Assembly (NCBI RefSeq): GCF_013389595.1
Contig: NZ_CP058306.1
Location: 496,001 to 560,000 of the forward strand
From: Flavobacterium sp. I3-2
GTDB lineage: Bacteria; Bacteroidota; Bacteroidia; Flavobacteriales; Flavobacteriaceae
Direction: 5' to 3'
DNA: 64,000 bases
The position numbers and the translations under genes are program-made. Positions 7,007 through 15,906 of this stretch are shown here, piece after piece. Below the pieces are notes generated by a model, which saw only the letters and a program-made list of their open reading frames with translations, was not told the DNA's origin and did no database searches. Position 1 is the stretch's first letter. Each line of letters begins with the position of its first letter.

Positions 7007-8917
7007 CTATTGCTGGGTTAAGATAAATTTAGAATTATCACTTTTTTCAACTTGAGAAGCAAAATTTCTAAATCGTTGAAATTCTTCTTTTGAATAATTT
7101 CCAACATTTTCAACATAATGTAATTTAACTAATAATTCTGTGCCATTTTGAATAAATTCAATTTGATATTCACCAAAAATCGAATCTATTTTTTCTGATT
7201 CAGGAAGAAAAGAAATCTTTAAATTATCTGGCAAAATATATTTAGTTGTAATTGAAATTTTTTTATTTCTAGGAATTTGAAAACCCGATGTTCTGTTTTT
7301 CACATTTTTAGGAACAATTATCGTTTTGAAAAATGGATTAACACTAATCAGAAAATCACTTCCTGCTTTAGACCCAGTAAAACTTGAAATCAGCGTCACT
7401 TTCTCTTTATAAGAAATATTATTTTTGTCGTTTTCAAACTGCGAATCCAAAACTTTTAAGTCTTTAAAAACCGCAAATTGATTTTGTATAAAATCAGTGA
7501 CTTGATTTTTATTTTGGGTATTTAAACTAAATATATCGTTATAGAACACCCCATTATAATTAATCTCAGCATTTGTTATTACCTCATTTACATTAGACAA
7601 ATCAATTGTAAAATTAGCATCAATACGATTATCTTCTTGTTTAAAAGATTGTGTTTTTACTATTTGAGTTCCATCTTCAGAAATCAACAAAACTTTACGA
7701 TTATCTGTCATTGAACTTAAATATCCAAAAGGAACATTTTGATCTGTACTTTCTAAAAAAATAAAGCCGTCTTGATGAGGATAACTCAAAATGACGTGAT
7801 TTCCTTGCATTCCAATTATTTCTTCGTTAATATCTTTAATTTTTTCAGAAGCAAATAAAACCGTGTAATAACTAGTAATCCCGATAGCTTTTAATAAAGC
7901 TTTTGTATAATTCGTTAAAGCTTTACAATCTCCGTATTTTACCTTATCTACTTCTGTTGCAGAAAAAGGTTTCCATCCACCTATTCCAGTTTGAATAGAA
8001 ACATAACGTGTGTTTTTTTGTACATATTCAAAAACGATTCTAACTTTTTCAACTTCTGAATTTGCATTTTGAGTTAAAGTCCTAATTTTAGTTACAGTCG
8101 TTTTTGGCAATTCATCTATACCTTCTAAAAAATTAGAATTGTACCATATTGCAAACTCATTCCAATTTTTAGCTTCACCTTTAATTTTTGACAATGAAAA
8201 TTTATCTATTGAGAATCTAACCTCTGGAAGTAAATCTAAATATCGAAAATTCATATCTTCAAATTCTGGAGCAATTAAATTCTTACCTGAATATGTAATT
8301 TTATTATTTTCTACTTTTTTTTCGATTCCATATTCTGTTAAATTAATTTCAAAAGTTTTTAGATTAAAACCTTTTGGATATGATATAGAAAATTCGGTAT
8401 TTAAAACCTTATGTTTCTCACGTTCTAAAGCAAAATAAGGATTTATAAAAATGGTGAATTCATTTGTTTTAAAATATTCAATTTTAGCAAAGAAAGGATA
8501 TTTAGTATAATCAAGTTTTACAACCTTTGCACGATTATCATTATATAAGGAATAACCATCAAAAAGGCTTATATCTATAAAATTTTGCTGATATATTGTT
8601 TTTACAAACTGACCATCTTCATTATAAATTTTAATATATATGGAATCAATTTTAGTAAGATTATCGTAATCTGTACCATTTTTAATTTGATTTAATCCAT
8701 TTTTATTCAAAATTAAAAAAGTTTCAGAAAGTTTTTCTTTACTTATATTTTGATCAATTATATCGATCTCAACTTTTTTGTCTACAGTTATAATATCAGA
8801 ATCTTTGATAAATTCTTTAGAAATAGAATCTAAAGAAAAATTTAAGTTTCCTTGAGAAAAACAAAAAAAGGGACTTGCAAACACAAATCCCAATATTATA
8901 AAAAGTTTATTTTGCAT
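7007..8917 (-). CDS. DUF3857 and transglutaminase-like protein, secreted, triad intact
   Basis: I start at the ATG at 8917, where a signal peptide begins (MQNKLFIILGFVFASP, cleavage near FSQ); the frame stays open upstream only by entering dtd. The product of 636 residues has DUF3857 (about 40-240) and a transglutaminase core with Cys331 in YGDCKAL, His374 in GNHVI and Asp392 in STDQ, so a full papain-like triad. It could cleave or crosslink peptides in the periplasm, but no substrate is known. A TATATTTG box at 8943-8936 lies inside the end of dtd and may give the pair its own promoter. Confidence 0.88.
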   Translation of the reverse strand: MQNKLFIILGFVFASPFFCFSQGNLNFSLDSISKEFIKDSDIITVDKKVEIDIIDQNISKEKLSETFLILNKNGLNQIKNGTDYDNLTKIDSIYIKIYNEDGQFVKTIYQQNFIDISLFDGYSLYNDNRAKVVKLDYTKYPFFAKIEYFKTNEFTIFINPYFALEREKHKVLNTEFSISYPKGFNLKTFEINLTEYGIEKKVENNKITYSGKNLIAPEFEDMNFRYLDLLPEVRFSIDKFSLSKIKGEAKNWNEFAIWYNSNFLEGIDELPKTTVTKIRTLTQNANSEVEKVRIVFEYVQKNTRYVSIQTGIGGWKPFSATEVDKVKYGDCKALTNYTKALLKAIGITSYYTVLFASEKIKDINEEIIGMQGNHVILSYPHQDGFIFLESTDQNVPFGYLSSMTDNRKVLLISEDGTQIVKTQSFKQEDNRIDANFTIDLSNVNEVITNAEINYNGVFYNDIFSLNTQNKNQVTDFIQNQFAVFKDLKVLDSQFENDKNNISYKEKVTLISSFTGSKAGSDFLISVNPFFKTIIVPKNVKNRTSGFQIPRNKKISITTKYILPDNLKISFLPESEKIDSIFGEYQIEFIQNGTELLVKLHYVENVGNYSKEEFQRFRNFASQVEKSDNSKFILTQQ

Positions 8918-8935
8918 AAATGATTTTGGTTTACA

Positions 8936-8943
8936 CAAATATA
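8936..8943 (-). promoter_or_regulatory. Putative -7 box for the DUF3857 pair, inside the dtd 3' end
   Basis: The minus strand reads TATATTTG here, 18 bases before the ATG at 8917 and only six bases from the dtd stop. The nearest TTG is 25 bases further up, slightly beyond the usual spacing, so the call rests mainly on the -7 box. Confidence 0.4.
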
Positions 8944-8948
8944 AAACT

Positions 8949-9401
8949 TTATTCTCTATTCTTTGAATCAATCACAATAGTAACTGGTCCGTCGTTGATT
9001 AAAGCAACTTTCATATCGGCGCCAAATTGTCCGGTTTGAATTTTTTTACCTAAATCAATTTCTAATTGTTGAATGCATTTTTCATACATCGGAATTGCAA
9101 AATCAGGTTTTGATGCTTTTATGTACGAAGGTCTGTTTCCTTTTTTTGTTGATGCATGAAGTGTAAACTGCGAAACCAAAATAATATCGGCATTTACCTC
9201 TTTAACAGAACAATTCATTACGTCGTTTTCATCGTTAAAAATACGAAGATTCACAATTTTACTCGATAACCATTTAAAATCATCATCGGTATCGGTATCT
9301 TCAATCCCAAGTAAAACAACCAAACCTTGATTAATTTCAGCAACTTTTTCTTTGTTAATAGTAACCGAAGCTTCTAATGCACGTTGTATAACTATTTTCA
9401 T
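8949..9401 (-). CDS. dtd: D-aminoacyl-tRNA deacylase
   Basis: DTD hydrolyses D-amino acids (and glycine) from mischarged tRNAs, a cytoplasmic proofreading activity. The 150 residues are the family length, with the two active-site blocks SQFTL (near 76-80) and NDGPVTI (near 136-142), the latter containing the cis Gly-Pro motif. Its ATG overlaps the last base of the rsgA stop (TAATG arrangement), so translation is coupled to rsgA. Confidence 0.96.
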   Translation of the reverse strand: MKIVIQRALEASVTINKEKVAEINQGLVVLLGIEDTDTDDDFKWLSSKIVNLRIFNDENDVMNCSVKEVNADIILVSQFTLHASTKKGNRPSYIKASKPDFAIPMYEKCIQQLEIDLGKKIQTGQFGADMKVALINDGPVTIVIDSKNRE

Positions 9402-10366
9402 TATTCTTCTTGATTACGTCCGTCTGCATAAATATCTGAACGATAATGTTCTTCATCACCTTCTAAAATTTGCGTATAACTTTTGTAACGCGACCAAAAA
9501 ATTTCATCGTTATCTAATGCTTCTTTAATCGCACAATGTGGTTCTTCTTTATGTAAACAGTTATTGAATTTACATTTATCTTTTAAAGCAAAAAACTCAG
9601 GAAAATAATCTCCTATTTCTTGCTTTTCCATTTCAACAATTCCAAAACCACGAATTCCTGGTGTATCTATAATTCTGGCACCAAAAGACAAATCGAACAT
9701 TTCTGCAAAAGTTGTAGTATGTTGTCCTTGTTGGTGTTGGTCAGAAATTTGTTTTGTTTTTAAATTTAACGAAGGTTCTAATGCATTTACTAAAGTTGAT
9801 TTCCCTACACCAGAATGTCCGGTAAACATCGAAACTTTATCACGCATTAAATCTTTCAGTTTATCTAAACCTTTACCTTCTGCAGCAGAAACGCGTAAAC
9901 ATTGATAACCAATTTCGGTGTAAACATGTTGTAAAAACAATTGTTCGTCTAAAGTAGCCTCGTCAAATGTATCGACTTTATTGAAAACCAAAACAGCTTC
10001 AATTCCGTAAGCTTCTGCGGTAACTAACAAACGGTCAATAAAACTGGTTGTTGTAACAGGATTATTAATCGTTACCAAAATAAATAATCGGTCAATGTTC
10101 GAAGCGATAATATGCAATTGCTTGGAAAGGTTTACCGATTTACGAACAATATAATTCTTACGGTCGCGAATATTCGTTATCACACCCGTTGTAACATCAG
10201 CAGTTTCGTCTAAATCGTAATCAACATAATCACCTACAGCAATAGGATTGGTACTTTTAATCCCTTTCATTCTGAATTTACCTTTGATTCGGCATTCTAA
10301 AAATTCGCCCGACTCGGTTTTTACCGTGTACCAACTTCCTGTAGATTTGTAAACTATTCCTTTCAT
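9401..10366 (-). CDS. rsgA: Ribosome small subunit-dependent GTPase A
   Basis: RsgA is a circularly permuted GTPase that checks late 30S subunit maturation. The order seen is an N-terminal OB-fold, G4 NKVD (129-132), G5 around SAAEG (160-164), P-loop GHSGVGKST (183-191), G3 DTPG (234-237), and a zinc knuckle with Cys265, Cys270, His272 and Cys278. Length 321 is normal. A TATCTTTG box ends only four bases before the ATG, so the mRNA may have almost no leader. It overlaps dtd by one base. Confidence 0.97.
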   Translation of the reverse strand: MKGIVYKSTGSWYTVKTESGEFLECRIKGKFRMKGIKSTNPIAVGDYVDYDLDETADVTTGVITNIRDRKNYIVRKSVNLSKQLHIIASNIDRLFILVTINNPVTTTSFIDRLLVTAEAYGIEAVLVFNKVDTFDEATLDEQLFLQHVYTEIGYQCLRVSAAEGKGLDKLKDLMRDKVSMFTGHSGVGKSTLVNALEPSLNLKTKQISDQHQQGQHTTTFAEMFDLSFGARIIDTPGIRGFGIVEMEKQEIGDYFPEFFALKDKCKFNNCLHKEEPHCAIKEALDNDEIFWSRYKSYTQILEGDEEHYRSDIYADGRNQEE

Positions 10367-10370
10367 AGCG

Positions 10371-10378
10371 CAAAGATA
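10371..10378 (-). promoter_or_regulatory. Putative -7 box very close to the rsgA start
   Basis: The minus strand reads TATCTTTG, matching TAnnTTTG, with only CGCT between it and the ATG. If used, transcription would start at or beside the start codon. No TTG is found at -33, so confidence is moderate. Confidence 0.45.
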
Positions 10379-10428
10379 TTGTTATTGATAGGAATATGAA
10401 AGTTTATATGAAAATCTGTCATTAAAAA

Positions 10429-11514
10429 TTACGATTTATTGATGATTTTATTTTGATGCGAAATACTTTCTTGATGTACCAATTTAAATAACTGTTCAGT
10501 AAAATCTTTTGTTAAACCTTTTTCTAAACAAACCGATTTTACCCGATTTTCGATAGATTGCCAACGGTCATTTTGTAAAACCGAAACATTATGTTCTTTT
10601 TTCAACGTCCCGATTTCATCTACTAAACGCATTCGTTGCGATAAAATTTCGATTAATTTATCGTCTAAATCATCAATATTTAAACGTAAATTATCTAATT
10701 CGGTATTGTAATTATCAGATTCGTCATTCTTTTTGCGAACAACTAAATCTTTACAAATTTGTTTTAATGTATCTGGAGTTACTTGCTGTGCGGCATCACT
10801 CCAAGCGTTATCCGGATCGATATGCGTTTCAATAATCAAACCGTCGTAATTCAAATTCAATGCTTGTTGCGAAACTTCCTGAATCATATTTCTGTTTCCG
10901 GTAATATGGGACGGATCACAAATCAAAGGCAAATCAGGAAAACGATTCCTCAAATCAATTGGAATTTGCCATTCGGGAATGTTTCTATATTTGGTTTTTT
11001 CGTAAGAAGAAAATCCACGATGAATCACGCCTAATTTTTTAATTCCGGCATTGTATAAACGTTCAATTCCGCCCAACCATAAAGATAAATCTGGATTCAC
11101 TGGATTTTTAACCAAAACTATTTTATCTGTATTTTGAAGCGCGTCTGCAATTTCTTGCACCGCAAACGGATTTGCAGTGGTACGCGCACCAATCCAAAGA
11201 ACATCTACGTCATATTCCAAAGCTAATTTCACGTGATTTGCCGTTGCTACTTCCGTAGCAATTAACAAACCTGTTTCGTCTTTGGCACGTTTCAACCATT
11301 TTAAACCAATTTCTCCAACGCCTTCAAATCCACCTGGACGCGTTCTTGGTTTCCAGATTCCGGCACGCAAAATATTTACGTCAGCATCTTTTAATTCGTG
11401 TGCTATTTTTAAAACTTGTTCTTCGGTTTCGGCACTACACGGACCTGCAATTACCAACGGATGTGTTAATTGAAAATCGTTTAACCAAGTTTTTAATTCT
11501 GAAGAATTTGTCAT
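10429..11514 (-). CDS. Bifunctional 3-deoxy-7-phosphoheptulonate synthase / chorismate mutase
   Basis: The N-terminal part (about 15-260) is a KDO8P-synthase-like DAHP synthase, the first shikimate-pathway enzyme: AGPCSAET (23-30), WKPRTRPGGFEGVGE (54-68), KNPVNPDL (136-143), HRGF (165-168) and DPSHITGNR (200-208). The C-terminal part (about 272-355) is an AroQ-type chorismate mutase helix bundle with LDDKLIEILSQRM. The fusion puts an entry enzyme and a branch-point enzyme in one chain, and the mutase domain commonly acts as an allosteric sensor in such fusions. Length 361 is typical for this Bacteroidota fusion. It is a single gene with short gaps on both sides. Confidence 0.95.
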   Translation of the reverse strand: MTNSSELKTWLNDFQLTHPLVIAGPCSAETEEQVLKIAHELKDADVNILRAGIWKPRTRPGGFEGVGEIGLKWLKRAKDETGLLIATEVATANHVKLALEYDVDVLWIGARTTANPFAVQEIADALQNTDKIVLVKNPVNPDLSLWLGGIERLYNAGIKKLGVIHRGFSSYEKTKYRNIPEWQIPIDLRNRFPDLPLICDPSHITGNRNMIQEVSQQALNLNYDGLIIETHIDPDNAWSDAAQQVTPDTLKQICKDLVVRKKNDESDNYNTELDNLRLNIDDLDDKLIEILSQRMRLVDEIGTLKKEHNVSVLQNDRWQSIENRVKSVCLEKGLTKDFTEQLFKLVHQESISHQNKIINKS

Positions 11515-11631
11515 GTATCTTATTTATTTTTATATAGGAAATTCTTGCAATAAATACATCGATTTCCAACATTCAAATTTACGAATAAAATTGTAGTGCT
11601 TATGTAAGTTTTTTACATCATTCATATTAAG

Positions 11632-11657
11632 TTGTAAAGACAGAATTATTATCTTTG
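11632..11657 (+). promoter_or_regulatory. Promoter of gldA
   Basis: TATCTTTG at 11650-11657 matches the -7 consensus, with a TTG at 11632-11634. The 15-base spacer is short for the class. The box overlaps a TTG codon that would otherwise open a longer reading frame, which supports the downstream ATG as the true start. Confidence 0.5.
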
Positions 11658-11678
11658 GATTTAAAATTAAAACAAGCG

Positions 11679-12581
11679 ATGTCGATAGAAGTTAAAAATA
11701 TTTCGAAAATTTACGGGGAGCAAAAAGCTTTAGATGCAGTTTCTTTTTCAATAAAGAAAGGAGAAATTGTTGGATTTTTAGGTCCGAATGGTGCCGGAAA
11801 ATCAACCTTAATGAAAATATTAACTACTTATATTGAAGCAGATTCAGGTTCAGCTTTGGTAAACGGTTTCGATGTAAATACACAACCGCATCAAGTTGAA
11901 AAATCAATTGGTTATTTGCCTGAACATAATCCATTGTATTTAGATTTATACGTAAAAGAATATTTAGAATTCAATGCCGATGTTTACAACGTAAAAAAAA
12001 GCAGAATTGATGATGTAATTGAACTTACGGGATTAACTCCAGAATCGAAAAAGAAAATCGGTCAGCTTTCTAAAGGTTATCGTCAACGTGTTGGATTGGC
12101 AACGGCACTTTTACACAATCCGGATGTTTTGATTTTAGATGAGCCAACCACAGGTTTAGATCCAAATCAATTGGTTGAGATTCGTGAATTGATCAAGAAC
12201 ATCGGAAAGGACAAAACCGTTTTTCTTTCTACGCATATTATGCAAGAAGTTGAAGCGATTTGTGATCGCGTGATTATCATCAATAAAGGTAAAATTGTTG
12301 ACGACCGTTTATTACATCAAACTTTTTCATCAGAAAATGAACAAGTAATTGAAGTAGAATTCGATTTTAAAATTGAAGAACAATTTGTAGCTAAACTTAA
12401 GAATTTGGTTACGTTCAAAAACATTCACGACAATCAGTGGGAATTGGTTTTCAAAGCAGATGAAGATATGCGACCAGCGATTTTTGATTTTGCTCAAGAA
12501 AACGGACTTAGAACCTTATCTGTTCAATTAAAAAATAAAGATTTAGAAACGTTATTCCGTGAAAAAACAACTCAAAAATAA
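11679..12581 (+). CDS. gldA: Gliding-motility ABC transporter ATPase GldA
   Basis: GldA is the ATPase of the GldA-GldF-GldG ABC transporter linked to gliding in Flavobacteriaceae. I choose the ATG at 11679 (MSIEVKNISKIYG); the frame extends to a TTG at 11655, but that lies in the promoter box. Motifs in the 300-residue protein are Walker A GPNGAGKS (35-42), signature LSKGYRQRVG (130-139) and Walker B LILDEP (151-156). The permease genes gldF and gldG are not next to it. A different ABC-2-type ATPase cannot be fully excluded, but length and N-terminus fit GldA well. Confidence 0.88.
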   Translation: MSIEVKNISKIYGEQKALDAVSFSIKKGEIVGFLGPNGAGKSTLMKILTTYIEADSGSALVNGFDVNTQPHQVEKSIGYLPEHNPLYLDLYVKEYLEFNADVYNVKKSRIDDVIELTGLTPESKKKIGQLSKGYRQRVGLATALLHNPDVLILDEPTTGLDPNQLVEIRELIKNIGKDKTVFLSTHIMQEVEAICDRVIIINKGKIVDDRLLHQTFSSENEQVIEVEFDFKIEEQFVAKLKNLVTFKNIHDNQWELVFKADEDMRPAIFDFAQENGLRTLSVQLKNKDLETLFREKTTQK

Positions 12582-12585
12582 ATAT

Positions 12586-12613
12586 AAAGCTCAGTTATTC
12601 TGGGCTTTTATTT
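12586..12613 (+). terminator. gldA terminator
   Basis: The arms aaagctcag (12586-12594) and ctgggcttt (12600-12608) pair with one G-T wobble around a five-base loop and are followed by Ts. The hairpin begins five bases after the gldA stop. Confidence 0.8.
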
Positions 12614-12634
12614 TGAATTAAGAAATCAAAAAAC

Positions 12635-13366
12635 TTATTTATAAATCAACTTACCTTTATATTTTTCGGTAACGTCAACTTCATTTGGTTTATTAAAAAC
12701 AATAACATTTCCAGTTGCGTAAATAGTACCTGATAATTTATTCTCTGCTTTAACCAAAATATCGTTGTTACTGCGTTGAAAAAAAGTACAATCAAAAGCT
12801 TCTAAATTCTGCGCTTCTAAGCGACCGCTTCCTCCATAAAAAGCAATATCTAACCAAATCGTTTTACCAGAAATTTTAAAATAGCCAACTTGATTATCTT
12901 CAACTCGCAAAACATTATTTTCAATTTGTAAATCTACCTTTGAAGAAGCTCCTTCATCACTACTTGTAATAATTGTCAATTCAGGAAATCTTAATATTCC
13001 GACAGAAGAAACTTTTAATTGCGTACGCGAAATTATTTTTTTTAATGTTGGTGTATAAATGCGAACTTTAGCAATTTCGTAACTATGAAGCATTGAACAA
13101 CTCATCGAATTGGTTATGGTCAGTTGATTATTTTGAATCTGGAAATCTAAATTTGCCAAGTAACTTTCTTTAGAATCAATTTCGATTTTTGATTCGTTAG
13201 ATTCGATAATTTCCACTGTAAAACCTTTCGGAATATCAATCACATCAAATGCTGACAAACTCAATGTTTTTGAAACCGAATTTCCTGAATCAGAAAAACA
13301 ACTTCCTTCTTTTGTACAAGAAGAAAAAGTAGTAACAACAAGCAATATAAAAAGGAAATGCTTCAT
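12635..13366 (-). CDS. Lipoprotein with GIN/DUF2807 beta-helix domain
   Basis: I start at the ATG at 13366, directly at a lipoprotein signal (MKHFLFILLVVTTFSSC, Cys17); the open frame extends to a TTG inside the upstream gene. The mature part is all beta, with the DUF2807 pattern of strands around FDVIDIPKGFTVEI and repeated short strands, as in the putative auto-transporter adhesin head domain family. Such proteins are common surface or periplasmic lipoproteins in Bacteroidota without a defined role. It is the last gene of a seven-gene minus-strand run, four bases after the PagL-like gene. Length 243. Confidence 0.82.
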   Translation of the reverse strand: MKHFLFILLVVTTFSSCTKEGSCFSDSGNSVSKTLSLSAFDVIDIPKGFTVEIIESNESKIEIDSKESYLANLDFQIQNNQLTITNSMSCSMLHSYEIAKVRIYTPTLKKIISRTQLKVSSVGILRFPELTIITSSDEGASSKVDLQIENNVLRVEDNQVGYFKISGKTIWLDIAFYGGSGRLEAQNLEAFDCTFFQRSNNDILVKAENKLSGTIYATGNVIVFNKPNEVDVTEKYKGKLIYK

Positions 13367-13370
13367 ACAT

Positions 13371-14501
13371 CTATAATTTAAAACCAACACCAAATTCTAA
13401 AGCTTCTGCTTTTGCCGAATGTGTTTTCAAACTCATCGACCCAAAAATGCGTTCTGTAACATTGTATTTCAAACCTAAACGTTGATACAAACTTCCATTA
13501 ACTTTATATTGATCATATACATAAACACCCATTTGACCTTCAATACTCAATTTATTTATATACATTTCGTATCCAGTAAAAACACCAATTCGTTTATAAT
13601 CTGTATTTAAAGAAATATTTGATTCAGGAAAAGAATTTGCTAAAAGTGGAATTATTTCTTTTAGAGTTTCGGACAAAAACAATTCAGCACCTAATTGAAG
13701 TGAACCCGTTCTATTTAATCGCTTTTCTGCATAAGCATTAATGTGATAAAAAGGTTTTTGCCCCATTCCAATTACGTGTCCTTCATTTACACCAGTCTTA
13801 AAACTAATTACATATTTAATTCTTGTATCAAAATTATCAACTTGTGAACTAAAACGTCGATTTGGTTCTTGATGATTGAACGAATAATTTAAACCAATTT
13901 GCAATCCTAAAGTATTTGTACTGATATTCGGTGACTTTAATGTTGCATTGGAATGATGTAAAAAAACTAGCCCAGCTTGAAAACCCAAACCATTCCAAAG
14001 ATTTTGCTTATTAAAATTTAAAGCCAAATAAGTCGAAGGCATAAATTTAGTTCCGTAAGCTAAATTTCTAAAATTAGTTTCTCTATCGTACGGATTGGTT
14101 GCATAAGCAATTCCTTGTGCTACTCGAAATTGTAGATTGCGATTAAAAAAATAAAAATTTAAATGTGCAAAAGCACCATATAAATTACCTAATTCAGGAT
14201 TGTGATTGTTTTGATAATGTAAAGTAAATCCATAATCGGGGAAATTATAAAAACTTTCCCAAGGTTTATCACCTACCGTTTTTCGATTAAAACTTAAAAA
14301 AAAACCTTCTGGTTTTGCAGTAATCAAATGCGAAATTTGTTGGCTATGTGGAATTATAGAACCTGTATAATAATTACCTTCTACAAACCAATCGTCAAAA
14401 TTTTGTGCATGAACTGTCGAAGTAAAAAAAAGAATTGCAAAAAAAAAGTGCTTAAAAACACTTCTCAAATTACTTGAAAAGAATATTTTTAAGCACAGCA
14501 T
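13371..14501 (-). CDS. Acyloxyacyl hydrolase / lipid A deacylase (PagL)-like outer membrane protein
   Basis: The 376-residue protein has a late signal peptide (KHFFFAILFFTSTVHAQ) and a barrel-like body ending in hydrophobic strands with a terminal FGVGFKL. HHSNA near the middle fits the His-Ser pair of the PagL/acyloxyacyl hydrolase fold, which removes acyl chains from lipid A in the outer membrane. The ATG at 14501 gives an 18-residue extension before the signal. The hairpin at 14448-14496 lies over this extension, so an in-frame TTG closer to the signal (coding MRSVFKHFFF) is a reasonable alternative start. Four bases separate it from the GIN lipoprotein gene. Confidence 0.72.
   Translation of the reverse strand: MLCLKIFFSSNLRSVFKHFFFAILFFTSTVHAQNFDDWFVEGNYYTGSIIPHSQQISHLITAKPEGFFLSFNRKTVGDKPWESFYNFPDYGFTLHYQNNHNPELGNLYGAFAHLNFYFFNRNLQFRVAQGIAYATNPYDRETNFRNLAYGTKFMPSTYLALNFNKQNLWNGLGFQAGLVFLHHSNATLKSPNISTNTLGLQIGLNYSFNHQEPNRRFSSQVDNFDTRIKYVISFKTGVNEGHVIGMGQKPFYHINAYAEKRLNRTGSLQLGAELFLSETLKEIIPLLANSFPESNISLNTDYKRIGVFTGYEMYINKLSIEGQMGVYVYDQYKVNGSLYQRLGLKYNVTERIFGSMSLKTHSAKAEALEFGVGFKL
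14440..14497 (-). terminator. Terminator-like hairpin over the start of the PagL-like gene
   Basis: gtgcttaaaaa (14448-14458) and tttttaagcac (14486-14496) form an 11-bp perfect stem with a 27-base loop. On the minus strand the stem is followed by a run of Ts (14447-14441). It begins ten bases after the deoxynucleoside kinase stop, where a terminator or attenuator would be expected, but it also covers codons of the next gene. Confidence 0.55.
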
Positions 14502-14505
14502 ATTT

Positions 14506-15120
14506 TTAGAATAAACCGTTGATTTCAGCATCAATTCTATTGATGATATTTCCTAAATCTTCAGGATTATCAACAAAATTAATATTATCAACATCGATAA
14601 TTAACAACTTTCCTTTGTTGTACGTTTGAATCCAAGCTTCGTAACGTTCATTCAAACGATTTAAATAATCGATAGAAATGGTATTTTCATAATCACGTCC
14701 GCGTTTGTGAATTTGACCAACTAAATTCGGAATCGAACTTCTTAAATAAATCAATAAATCTGGTGCTCCAACCAATTGTTCCATCAGTTCAAAAAGCGAT
14801 TTATAATTTTCGTAATCTCTATTTCCCATCAAACCCATGGCATGTAAATTTGGAGCGAAAATGTGCGCATCTTCATAAATCGTACGATCTTGAATGGTAT
14901 TTTTTCCGCTTTCTTTCATCTTCAAAACCTGACGAAAACGGCTATTTAAGAAATAAATTTGTAAGTTAAATGACCAACGATCCATCGAATGATAGAAATC
15001 ATCTAAATACGGATTGTCAACTACATCTTCGAAATGCGGTTCCCATTTAAAATGTTTTGAAAGTAATCGGGTTAAAGTTGTTTTTCCTGCTCCGATATTC
15101 CCTGCGATAGCAACTTGCAT
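14506..15120 (-). CDS. Deoxynucleoside kinase
   Basis: This 204-residue cytoplasmic kinase phosphorylates deoxynucleosides for salvage into dNTPs. It has the P-loop GNIGAGKTT (7-15), the DRTIYED block (78-84, with the ERS-like Asp-Arg) and a lid RGRDYE (140-145), as in the dGK/dAK/dCK family. Base specificity cannot be read reliably. The ATG directly abuts the stop of the upstream secreted protein gene, and the gene lies downstream of thyA and folA in the same direction, which fits a role in dNTP supply. Confidence 0.92.
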   Translation of the reverse strand: MQVAIAGNIGAGKTTLTRLLSKHFKWEPHFEDVVDNPYLDDFYHSMDRWSFNLQIYFLNSRFRQVLKMKESGKNTIQDRTIYEDAHIFAPNLHAMGLMGNRDYENYKSLFELMEQLVGAPDLLIYLRSSIPNLVGQIHKRGRDYENTISIDYLNRLNERYEAWIQTYNKGKLLIIDVDNINFVDNPEDLGNIINRIDAEINGLF

Positions 15121-15906
15121 TTATGGTGTTTTTAATTTGTAAATATTAATATCTGTATCTGTAAAAATAGTCAAAATTTCATTATTTATTTCAAATGAAA
15201 CGATGTTATTATTTGGCAGATTTATTTTTAAGTTTTGATTTGAAACGAGATTAAGATAAAACAAATCTTGATTCGTTTGACTGATAAATGCAGAAGGTGA
15301 AATCAAATCTATTTTTTCAAATTCGGTAGAAAAAGGCATTTGAGAAACTTTTCCGTAAATATCATACGTATAAATAATATGGTTTGATTCAATAAAAAAC
15401 GAATTCGCGTTTGAATTCCAATCGCTAAATTTATTTTCAAATGGCACAGAAACAGCTTTTAAAGAATTTTGACCAGCATCAAAAAGAAAAATACGTCTTG
15501 AAATTCCGTCTAAAACCCAATAGAAATTTTTGTTTGATGCACTTACCGAAATTACATCCAACTCTGGAAACTGAATGCTGAAATTTACATTTAAAATTTC
15601 GTTTAATTGATTATCTAAAACCACAAAACTTTGAAAATCTCTATAAAAAACAAGAATCTGAAATGGATTTCGAATATCTATAGAAGATATTTCGCCGTAA
15701 AGTAAATTACTATAATTATACTTTTTATCTTTTTTTTGTTTGGTTATTTGATTATTCTTTACCAGATAAAATTCGCCTAAATGGTCGTATGAAGCAAATT
15801 GAATGGCATTTTGATTTGCTAAACTTTGTAATAATTCGACATCTAAATCTTGAGCTTGAATTAAACTCGTAAAACTCAAAAATAAGATGAAGAAAAATTT
15901 ACGCAT
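15121..15906 (-). CDS. Secreted protein of unknown function between folA and the kinase
   Basis: The 261-residue product starts with a clear signal peptide (MRKFFFILFLSFTSLIQA). The mature part is made of short repeating beta strands (for example NPFQILVFYRDFQSFVVLD, then NKNFYWVLDGISRRIFLFD), which suggests a beta-propeller-like fold, although I recognise no named domain. Its start overlaps folA by eight bases and its stop touches the kinase start, so it is translationally coupled to two cytoplasmic nucleotide enzymes. Function unknown. Confidence 0.8.
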   Translation of the reverse strand: MRKFFFILFLSFTSLIQAQDLDVELLQSLANQNAIQFASYDHLGEFYLVKNNQITKQKKDKKYNYSNLLYGEISSIDIRNPFQILVFYRDFQSFVVLDNQLNEILNVNFSIQFPELDVISVSASNKNFYWVLDGISRRIFLFDAGQNSLKAVSVPFENKFSDWNSNANSFFIESNHIIYTYDIYGKVSQMPFSTEFEKIDLISPSAFISQTNQDLFYLNLVSNQNLKINLPNNNIVSFEINNEILTIFTDTDINIYKLKTP

